Below, piece by piece: positions 1 to 5,343 of a stretch of DNA of 5,343 bases. Position numbers and translations under genes: made by a program. This stretch comes from Pseudomonadota bacterium. Its GTDB lineage: Bacteria; Pseudomonadota; Gammaproteobacteria; Burkholderiales; SCOH01. The notes beneath the pieces are model-generated. The model saw only the letters and a list, made by a program, of their open reading frames with translations. It searched no databases and was not told the origin of the DNA. Location: the NCBI GenBank assembly GCA_030917985.1, contig JAUPTR010000067.1, positions 1 through 5,343 of the forward strand, in the 5' to 3' direction. Numbering within the stretch: position 1 is the first letter of the stretch; the number at the start of each line of letters is the position of its first letter.

Positions 1-567
1 AACCTGCTCGCCGCCTTGGGCGTGTTGCTGTCGCTGGATGTGCCCTTGGCTGACGCCGCACACGCACTGGGTAAGATTGAAGCCGCACCCGGCCGCCTGC
101 AGACGGTCAGCGCCATCGGCCAGCCGCTGGTGGTGGTGGATTACGCCCACACGCCGGATGCGCTGGAAAAAGTATTGAGCACCCTGCAGGCGATCAAGCC
201 GGCAGGGGGCAAGCTGTATTGTGTTTTTGGTTGCGGCGGCGACCGCGATCCGGGCAAGCGCCCGCTGATGGGCAAAGCGGCCGCATGGCTGGCGGATGTG
301 TCGGTGGTAACCAGCGACAACCCGCGCAGCGAAGAGCCGCAGGCCATCATCGAACAGATTCTGGCTGGCATGGGCAAGGCCACACACATTGAACAAGACC
401 GGGCGACAGCCATCGACTGGGCGATTTCGCGCGCCAGCGATAACGATATCGTGCTGATTGCCGGCAAAGGCCATGAGGAATATCAGGAAGTGTCAGGAGT
501 AAAACAGCCGTTCAGCGATGCCAGCGTGGCACGCGCGGCGCTGGCCAAGCGTGGAGGCCAAGCATGA
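1..567 (+). CDS. murE: MurE, UDP-MurNAc-L-Ala-D-Glu:meso-DAP ligase (C-terminal part, 5' end outside window)
   Basis: This cytoplasmic Mur ligase uses ATP to add the third stem-peptide residue to UDP-MurNAc-L-Ala-D-Glu. The reading frame is open from base 1, starting NLLAAL, so the start lies upstream. The 188 residues present are a little over a third of a usual MurE of about 490 residues and cover the end of the central ATPase domain plus the C-terminal domain. Visible motifs are GRLQTV before the C-terminal domain, DYAHTPD (bases 139-159), GGDRDPGKRP (235-264), DNPRSEEP (316-339) and GKGHEEYQ (463-486). In characterised MurE enzymes the DNPR box, with the Gly and Glu of GKGHE, binds meso-diaminopimelate; lysine-adding enzymes have a different box. 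The substrate is therefore inferred to be meso-DAP. The P-loop and substrate N-domain are not in the window. The stop overlaps the murF start by 4 bases. TTG at 16 is an internal Leu codon, not a start. Confidence 0.97.
   Translation, partial: NLLAALGVLLSLDVPLADAAHALGKIEAAPGRLQTVSAIGQPLVVVDYAHTPDALEKVLSTLQAIKPAGGKLYCVFGCGGDRDPGKRPLMGKAAAWLADVSVVTSDNPRSEEPQAIIEQILAGMGKATHIEQDRATAIDWAISRASDNDIVLIAGKGHEEYQEVSGVKQPFSDASVARAALAKRGGQA
553..557 (+). promoter_or_regulatory. Ribosome binding site for murF (GGAGG)
   Basis: A perfect GGAGG lies inside the last codons of murE, 6 bases before the ATG at 564. It decides between that ATG and the later in-frame Met codons at 576 and 579, which have no comparable site. 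Its position within murE and the ATGA overlap fit translational coupling (inference). Confidence 0.8.
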
Positions 568-1931
568 CTCAGCCAATGATGACGCTCGCGCAAGCGGCTA
601 CAGCGTTGCAGGGGCAAACCTCCGCGCCGGACGTGTCGTTTGATCGCGTCAACACTGACAGCCGGGCAGTTGAGCCGGGCGATCTGTTCATTGCGCTTAA
701 AGGGGAGCGCTTTGATGCACACGACTTTGTAAAGCAGGCGCTCGCCGACGGCGCAGCAGCGGCACTGGTCAACCAAGGGTATCAGGGAGAGCCCGGCCAG
801 CCGCTGATTCGCGTTGCCGACACTCATGCCGCGCTTGGCCAGCTCGCCGCTTTCTGGCGTCAGCAGTTCAGCCTGCCGGTGGCAGGCATTACCGGCAGCA
901 ACGGCAAGACCAGTGTCAAGGAAATGGTTGCCGCGATCCTCAACGCCGCTGTCGGTGAAGATCAGGTACTGGCCACCCGTGGCAACCTCAACAACGATAT
1001 CGGCATGCCGCTGACCTTGTTGCGTCTGCGTGCCCAGCATCGTTATGTCGTGCTGGAAATGGGCATGAACCATCTGGGTGAAATCGCCTATCTCAGCCGC
1101 CTGGCGCAGCCGAATGTAACCGTGATCAACAACGCCCAGGCAGCTCATCTGGAGGGCCTCGGTGACGTGGCCACCGTGGCGCGCGCCAAGGGTGAGATTT
1201 TTGAAGGCCTGCCGGCCGACGGCATTGCAGTGATCAACGCCGACGATGCACACGCCGCGATGTGGCGGCAGCTGGCCGGTGAACGCAAGCGCATTGAATT
1301 CGGCCTGCAGACCGGCGATGTCTGCTGCGATTTCACGCTGGGTGTGTATGGCAGCGAACTGACGCTGCATACCCCGATCGGCTCGGCACCACTGAGCCTG
1401 CAGGTGCCGGGGCTGCACAATGTGCGCAACGCGCTGGCGGCAACGGCGGTAACACTGGCGATGGGTATTGATCTGGATGAGGTGATTCGCGGCCTGGCAG
1501 CGTTTGCCGGCGTGAAAGGGCGCCTGCAGCGCAAGGCTGGTCTGGCGGGCGCCACGATTATTGATGACACCTATAACGCCAATCCGGATTCGGTGGCGGC
1601 GGCATTAAACGTGTTGTCGGCGCAGCCGGGCAAAAAATGGCTGGTGCTGGGCGATATGGGCGAGCTGGGCGACAGCGCCGCCGCCCAGCATTACGACATC
1701 GGCAATCTGGCACGCAAGCGCGGTGTCGATCATGTGTTCTGTATGGGTGAGAACTCGCAGCAGGCGGTGGCCGCCTTCGGTGCCGGCGCCAAACACTATG
1801 CCTCGCTGGATGTGCTGTTGAGCGATTTGCAGGCGCAAATCGGCAAGGGTGTCACGGTATTGGTCAAAGGCTCCCGTTTCATGCGTATGGAACGGGTGGT
1901 GCAGGCGCTCACTGCAGAAAGCGGGAAATAA
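564..1931 (+). CDS. murF: MurF, UDP-MurNAc-tripeptide:D-Ala-D-Ala ligase
   Basis: MurF catalyses the last cytoplasmic step of UDP-MurNAc-pentapeptide synthesis, joining D-Ala-D-Ala to the tripeptide with ATP. The 455 residues match the family length (about 450). The N-terminal uridine-nucleotide domain includes TDSR (31-34) and GDLFIALKGERFD (39-51). The central ATPase domain has the P-loop GITGSNGKTS (108-117), TRGNLNNDIGMPL (138-150), EMGMNH (165-170) and NNAQAAHLEGLG (189-200). GLHNVRNALAA (283-293) leads to the C-terminal domain, with KGRLQ (318-322), DDTYNANPDS (334-343), GDMGELG (363-369) and VKGSR (434-438). The DDTYNANP and GDMGELG pair is characteristic of MurF and separates it from the paralogous MurD and MurE. 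The start is the ATG overlapping the murE stop, supported by the GGAGG site. A single base separates its stop from mraY. No frameshift or missing motif is seen. Confidence 0.98.
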   Translation: MTQPMMTLAQAATALQGQTSAPDVSFDRVNTDSRAVEPGDLFIALKGERFDAHDFVKQALADGAAAALVNQGYQGEPGQPLIRVADTHAALGQLAAFWRQQFSLPVAGITGSNGKTSVKEMVAAILNAAVGEDQVLATRGNLNNDIGMPLTLLRLRAQHRYVVLEMGMNHLGEIAYLSRLAQPNVTVINNAQAAHLEGLGDVATVARAKGEIFEGLPADGIAVINADDAHAAMWRQLAGERKRIEFGLQTGDVCCDFTLGVYGSELTLHTPIGSAPLSLQVPGLHNVRNALAATAVTLAMGIDLDEVIRGLAAFAGVKGRLQRKAGLAGATIIDDTYNANPDSVAAALNVLSAQPGKKWLVLGDMGELGDSAAAQHYDIGNLARKRGVDHVFCMGENSQQAVAAFGAGAKHYASLDVLLSDLQAQIGKGVTVLVKGSRFMRMERVVQALTAESGK

Positions 1932-1932
1932 T

Positions 1933-3018
1933 ATGCTGCTACTACTCGCACAATGGCTCGGCAGTGAAGTGCGTGCCTTTAATGTCTTCAATTACCTGAC
2001 CCTGCGCACGGTGCTGGCGATGGCCACCTCGCTGTGCATTTCGCTGATGCTCGGCCCTGCTGTGATCCGCAAGCTGACGGCACTCAAGGTAGGCCAGGCG
2101 GTACGCAGTGACGGCCCGCAAACACATCTGGTCAAAGCCGGTACGCCGACCATGGGCGGTACGCTGATTTTGTTGTCCATTTCCCTGACCACCCTGCTGT
2201 GGGGCGATCTGCGCAACAAATACGTTTGGCTGGTGCTGATTGTATTGCTGTACACCGGCATTATCGGCTTCGTCGATGACTACAAAAAAGTCGTCTACAA
2301 GGATCCGAAAGGCTTGTCGGGCAAGGCCAAGATGTTCTGGCAGTCAATCATCGCGCTGTGTGCCGGCCTGTTTCTTGCCAATACCGCCACCTTGCCGGCC
2401 AATACCGAATTCATCGTGCCGTTTTTCAAGCACATTGTTTACCCGTTCGGCGCCATCGGCTTTGTGGTGTTGACCTATTTCGTGATTGTTGGCACCATCA
2501 ATGAAGTGAATCTGACCGATGGTCTGGACGGGCTGGCGATCATGCCGACGGCGATGGTCAGCGCAGCGATGGCGATTTTTGCCTATGTCGCCGGTAATGC
2601 GGTGTTCTCCAAATACCTCGGGCTGCCGTATATCCCCGGTGCTGGTGAGCTGGCGGTGTTCTGCGCGGCGATTGGTGGCGCGGGTCTGGGTTTTCTCTGG
2701 TTCAACGCCTATCCGGCCGAAGTGTTCATGGGCGACGTTGGCGCACTGGCGCTGGGCGCGGCACTGGGCACCATTGCCGTGATCGTGCGTCAGGAAATCG
2801 TGCTGTTCATCATGGGCGGTGTGTTCGTGATGGAAGCCATTTCGGTGATGGTGCAGGTGGCCTCATTCAAGCTCACCGGCCGGCGTGTGTTCCGCATGGC
2901 GCCGTTGCACCACCATTACGAGCTCAAGGGCTGGAAGGAAACGCAGGTAGTGGTGCGTTTCTGGATCATCACCATCGTGCTGGTGCTGATCGGTTTGTCG
3001 ACACTCAAGCTGCGTTAA
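1933..3018 (+). CDS. mraY: MraY, phospho-MurNAc-pentapeptide transferase (lipid I synthase)
   Basis: This integral inner-membrane enzyme transfers phospho-MurNAc-pentapeptide from UDP to undecaprenyl phosphate, producing lipid I with Mg2+. The 361 residues match the family length of about 360, and many hydrophobic segments fit the known ten-helix fold. Visible motifs are GQAVRSDGPQTHLVKAGTP (54-72) followed by TMGG (73-76), FVDDYKK (113-119), NLTDGLDGLA (193-202), FMGDVGALALG (265-275) and MAPLHHHYELKGW (322-334). D115, D116 and D268 correspond to the catalytic and Mg2+-binding aspartates, and H326-H328 form the family's His cluster. The residue after GDVG is Ala where many homologues have Ser; from memory neisserial MraY shares this Ala. 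The frame stays open upstream to a GTG at 1849 inside murF, but the encoded 28 extra residues are a polar shadow of murF. The ATG at 1933 gives the typical MLLLLAQWL start. Only a weak GGGA (1923-1926) precedes it, so coupling to murF translation is likely. Confidence 0.98.
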   Translation: MLLLLAQWLGSEVRAFNVFNYLTLRTVLAMATSLCISLMLGPAVIRKLTALKVGQAVRSDGPQTHLVKAGTPTMGGTLILLSISLTTLLWGDLRNKYVWLVLIVLLYTGIIGFVDDYKKVVYKDPKGLSGKAKMFWQSIIALCAGLFLANTATLPANTEFIVPFFKHIVYPFGAIGFVVLTYFVIVGTINEVNLTDGLDGLAIMPTAMVSAAMAIFAYVAGNAVFSKYLGLPYIPGAGELAVFCAAIGGAGLGFLWFNAYPAEVFMGDVGALALGAALGTIAVIVRQEIVLFIMGGVFVMEAISVMVQVASFKLTGRRVFRMAPLHHHYELKGWKETQVVVRFWIITIVLVLIGLSTLKLR

Positions 3019-3020
3019 GG
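3017..3020 (+). promoter_or_regulatory. Weak, badly spaced Shine-Dalgarno candidate for murD (AAGG)
   Basis: The only purine stretch in the mraY-murD junction is AAGG, which overlaps the mraY stop codon and lies just 2 bases before the murD ATG. That spacing is too short for an efficient site. Reinitiation by ribosomes finishing mraY is the more likely route (inference). Confidence 0.35.
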
Positions 3021-3022
3021 TT

Positions 3023-4390
3023 ATGGACTTCACCGGTAAACACATTGTTGTGTTGGGGATGGGCGAAACCGGCCTGTCTGCCGCCCGCTGGCTGCATGCC
3101 CGCGGTGCGCGCGTGCGCCTGGCCGACAGCCGTGAAGCCCCGCCGCATCTGGACAAGCTGCGTGACGACTTTACCTACGCCGAAATCTATACCGGCCCGT
3201 TTGATCGCCATACCTTTGCCGGTTGTGATCTGGCAGTGATCAGCCCCGGCGTGCCGATTGCCACGCCTGCGATTGCTGACGCGATTGCAGGCGGGCTGCC
3301 GGTGATTGGCGATGTCGAGCTGTTTGCGCAGGCGATTGCCGGCTGGAAATCCAGGGTTATCGCCATTACCGGCGCCAACGGCAAAACCACCGTGACTACC
3401 CTGGTGGGCCAGATCTGCATGGATGCCGGCCTGGAAACCGTGGTTGCCGGCAATATCGGCCTGTGTGTGCTGGATGCGCTGAGCCATCTGGGCGAGCGCA
3501 AGCCGGATGTGTTTGTGCTGGAGCTGTCGAGCTTTCAGCTCGAAACCACGCATTCGCTGAACGCCGATGCCTCCGTGGTGCTGAATGTGACCGAAGATCA
3601 TATGGATCGCTACAGCGGTATGGACGACTACGCCGCTACCAAGGCGCGCATTTTCAACGGCAACGGCCTGATGGTGCTGAATCGTGAGGATGAATGGTGC
3701 CGTGGCATGGCTCAACCGGGCCGCAACACGCTCTGGTTTGGTCTGGATGCCGCTGCCGGCAGCAACGATTACGGCCTGCTGCGCCGGCATGACGAATTGT
3801 GGCTGGCACGCGGCCAGCAGCCGCTGTTGCCGGTCAGCGACATGCAGCTGACAGGTTTGCACAATGCCGCCAATGCCCTGGCGGCAATGGCGCTGTGCCG
3901 CGCAATCGGCATCGAGGATGCGACGATTCTGGAAACGCTGCGCCGCTTCAAGGGGCTGGCGCACCGGGTTGAATACGTCGAGAGCATCAACGGCGTGGCC
4001 TATTACGACGACTCCAAGGGTACCAATGTGGGTGCCACCGTCGCCGCCTTGAACGGCATGCTCAAGCCGGTGGTGCTGATCGCCGGCGGCGATGGCAAGG
4101 GCCAGGACTTTGCGCCGCTGCTGCCAGCCGTGGAACGCATCTGTCGCGCGGTGATCCTGATCGGCCGCGATGGCCCGCGCCTGCGTGACGCGCTGGCCGC
4201 TGGCAAGGTGCCATTGCTGGATGCGGCGACCATGCCGGCTGCCGTTGAACTGGCTGCGGCGCAAGCGCAATCGGGCGATGTGGTGCTGATGTCGCCGGCC
4301 TGCGCCAGCCTCGACATGTTCCGCAATTATGCACACCGTGCCGAGGTGTTTGTGGCAGCGGTGAAAAACCTGCCGGGAGCACACGCATGA
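3023..4390 (+). CDS. murD: MurD, UDP-MurNAc-L-Ala:D-Glu ligase
   Basis: MurD is the cytoplasmic ATP-dependent ligase that adds D-glutamate to UDP-MurNAc-L-Ala. Its 455 residues are slightly more than E. coli MurD (438) and within family range. The N-terminal Rossmann-like domain opens with VVLGMGETGLSAARWL (9-24) and has SPGVP (74-78). The ATPase domain has the P-loop ITGANGKTTV (115-124), GNIG (143-146), ELSSFQLE (167-174) and NVTEDHMDRY (188-197). K207 in ATKARIF lies where the carbamylated Lys of MurD is expected, 14 residues after H193. GLHNAANALAA (278-288), FKGLAHRVE (309-317) and DDSKGTN (329-335) lead into the C-terminal domain, which ends with SPACASLDMFRNYAHRAEVF (424-443). ELSSFQLE, DDSKGTN and the SPACASLD ending mark it as MurD rather than another Mur ligase. 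The start at 3023 is needed to keep the first beta strand; it lies 4 bases after the mraY stop. The stop overlaps the ftsW start by 4 bases. Confidence 0.98.
   Translation: MDFTGKHIVVLGMGETGLSAARWLHARGARVRLADSREAPPHLDKLRDDFTYAEIYTGPFDRHTFAGCDLAVISPGVPIATPAIADAIAGGLPVIGDVELFAQAIAGWKSRVIAITGANGKTTVTTLVGQICMDAGLETVVAGNIGLCVLDALSHLGERKPDVFVLELSSFQLETTHSLNADASVVLNVTEDHMDRYSGMDDYAATKARIFNGNGLMVLNREDEWCRGMAQPGRNTLWFGLDAAAGSNDYGLLRRHDELWLARGQQPLLPVSDMQLTGLHNAANALAAMALCRAIGIEDATILETLRRFKGLAHRVEYVESINGVAYYDDSKGTNVGATVAALNGMLKPVVLIAGGDGKGQDFAPLLPAVERICRAVILIGRDGPRLRDALAAGKVPLLDAATMPAAVELAAAQAQSGDVVLMSPACASLDMFRNYAHRAEVFVAAVKNLPGAHA
4375..4379 (+). promoter_or_regulatory. Ribosome binding site for ftsW (GGGAG)
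   Basis: GGGAG lies within the last codons of murD, 7 bases before the ATG at 4387. It supports that ATG, which forms an ATGA overlap with the murD stop, as the ftsW start. Confidence 0.7.
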
Positions 4391-5343
4391 TTGTCTCGGC
4401 ACAAAAACTCTATGCCGGCCTGCGCAAAACGCGCCCGGCTTCCACCTACGATCAGGCGGTGGTGTGGATCACGCTGGTGTTGCTGGCGATTGGTCTGGTG
4501 ATGGTGTATTCGTCGTCGATTGCGATGGCCGAAGGCGACAAGGATACCGGCTACAAGGCCACCTATTTCCTCTCGCGCCATGCAGTGTTTTTGCTGGTGG
4601 CACTGATTGCCGGGGCGATGGCATTCCAGGTGCCGATGCGCTTATGGCAGCAATATGCGCCCTATCTGTTCCTGGTTGGCTCGGCCTTGCTGGTGATGGT
4701 GCTGATTCCCGGCATCGGCCGTGAGGTGAACGGCTCCAAGCGCTGGTTGTCGCTGATGGTGATCAACCTGCAGCCGTCCGAGCTGATGAAGTTTTTTGTG
4801 GTGCTGTACGCCGCCGACTACACCGTGCGCAAGGCTGCGTACATGCATAGCCTGCTCAAGGGCTTTTTCCCGATGTTCCTGGTGATGCTGGTGACCGGTG
4901 GTCTGCTGCTGTCCGAGCCGGATTTTGGTGCCTTTGCCGTGATCACTTCGATTGCAATGGGTGCCTTGTTCCTAGGCGGCTTCAGCTGGCGCATGTTTGC
5001 CGGGCTGGTGGTGGCGCTGGTGATCGGCTTTGCCACCATCATTCTGGTATCGCCGTATCGCCGTCAGCGCCTGTTTGGCTTCATGGACCCATGGTCGGAC
5101 CCCTACGGCAAGGGTTATCAGCTGTCACATTCGCTGATTGCATTTGGTCGTGGTGAATGGACGGGCGTGGGGCTGGGCGGCAGCGTGGAAAAGCTGTTTT
5201 ACCTGCCGGAGGCGCATACCGACTTTCTGCTGGCGGTGATTGGCGAGGAGTTCGGCCTGATCGGTGTGCTCACCGTGATCTTCGCGTTCCTGTGGATGAC
5301 GCGGCGCATCATGCATATCGGCCGCCAGTCGATCGCGCTGGAC
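4387..5343 (+). CDS. ftsW: FtsW, septal peptidoglycan glycosyltransferase of the SEDS family (3' end outside window)
   Basis: FtsW is the inner-membrane SEDS polymerase that builds septal glycan strands from lipid II together with the class B penicillin-binding protein FtsI. The frame is open from the ATG at 4387 to the window end: 319 residues of an expected 380 or so. A cytoplasmic N-terminus (about 1-22) precedes about eight hydrophobic segments, near 24-43, 62-80, 90-108, 131-147, 158-175, 179-198, 201-221 and 279-303. Motifs are NGSKRWLSL (115-123), NLQPSELMK (127-135), SEPDFGA (176-182), PYRRQRLFGFMDPW (223-236), GKGYQLSHSLIAFGRGEWTG (241-260), then VGLGGS (261-266) and LPEAHTDF (273-280). 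D279 in the last motif matches the proposed catalytic Asp of SEDS polymerases. The dcw location and MDPW/EAHTDF motifs favour FtsW over its paralogue RodA. The sequence stops in the loop before the last two helices. A Met replaces the Gly often seen just before the INLQPSE stretch (from memory), probably a lineage variant. murG would be expected next. Confidence 0.97.
   Translation, partial: MIVSAQKLYAGLRKTRPASTYDQAVVWITLVLLAIGLVMVYSSSIAMAEGDKDTGYKATYFLSRHAVFLLVALIAGAMAFQVPMRLWQQYAPYLFLVGSALLVMVLIPGIGREVNGSKRWLSLMVINLQPSELMKFFVVLYAADYTVRKAAYMHSLLKGFFPMFLVMLVTGGLLLSEPDFGAFAVITSIAMGALFLGGFSWRMFAGLVVALVIGFATIILVSPYRRQRLFGFMDPWSDPYGKGYQLSHSLIAFGRGEWTGVGLGGSVEKLFYLPEAHTDFLLAVIGEEFGLIGVLTVIFAFLWMTRRIMHIGRQSIALD

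Noticed and set aside
483..1418. 311-codon minus-strand open frame across the end of murE and most of murF
   Set aside because: It is in codon register with murF, and its lack of stops follows from murF avoiding TTA, CTA and TCA. Its composition is shadow-like, rich in His, Gln and Arg, with no domain, and it lies opposite an unambiguous gene.
1849..1932. 28-codon N-terminal extension of mraY from a GTG inside murF
   Set aside because: It overlaps conserved murF C-terminal coding, encodes a Cys/Arg/Trp-rich stretch unlike any MraY N-terminus, and the ATG at 1933 gives the usual family length and start.
1605..1991. Minus-strand open frame over the murF-mraY junction
   Set aside because: It is an in-register shadow of the murF 3' end with no recognisable domain or supporting start signal.
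1932..3022. Possible promoter or terminator at the short mraY junctions
   Set aside because: The gaps are 1 and 4 bases. No clear -35/-10 pair or GC hairpin with a T run is visible, so transcription is expected to read through.
4464..4724. 86-codon + strand open frame inside ftsW
   Set aside because: It is out of frame with ftsW, whose membrane segments and motifs are continuous through the region. The alternative product has no recognisable feature.
1..5343. Neisseriaceae DNA uptake sequences, insertion sequences, CRISPR repeats or a novel system hidden in the cluster
   Set aside because: I saw no GCCGTCTGAA-type element on either strand, no inverted-repeat ends, no direct repeat array and no unexplained non-coding space. 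Every base is accounted for by five well-known core genes with intact motifs and uniform codon use.

Overview
The window is a continuous piece of the bacterial division and cell wall (dcw) cluster. All five genes lie on the + strand in the canonical order murE (3' part only), murF, mraY, murD, ftsW (5' part only). Coding density is essentially complete: the largest intergenic gap is 4 bases and two junctions are ATGA overlaps, so this looks like the interior of a single operon. No stretch over 300 bases lacks a gene. I see no RNA gene, mobile element, CRISPR array, promoter or terminator.

The organism looks like a Gram-negative proteobacterium, most likely a betaproteobacterium and possibly of the Neisseriales/Chromobacteriaceae kind. 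Three things point that way. The gene order matches the proteobacterial dcw cluster. MurE carries the DNPR box of meso-diaminopimelate-adding enzymes. MraY has a GDVGALALGAALG stretch and a C-terminus that resemble, from memory, neisserial MraY. GC content is around 60% by eye. I see no Neisseriaceae DNA uptake sequence (GCCGTCTGAA or obvious dialects), so Neisseria itself is unlikely. The taxonomic placement is inference.

Layout: 1-567 is the C-terminal third of MurE; 564-1931 is complete MurF; 1933-3018 is complete MraY; 3023-4390 is complete MurD; 4387-5343 is the first 319 codons of FtsW, running off the window. The genes act in one pathway. MurD adds D-Glu, MurE adds meso-DAP and MurF adds D-Ala-D-Ala to the UDP-MurNAc peptide in the cytoplasm. 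MraY moves the finished phospho-MurNAc-pentapeptide to undecaprenyl phosphate, giving lipid I. After MurG (expected just downstream) makes lipid II, FtsW polymerises it at the septum.

Every catalytic motif I looked for is present and the frames are intact. I found no sign of a novel system here: this is an ordinary core-genome region, and the findings are correspondingly modest.
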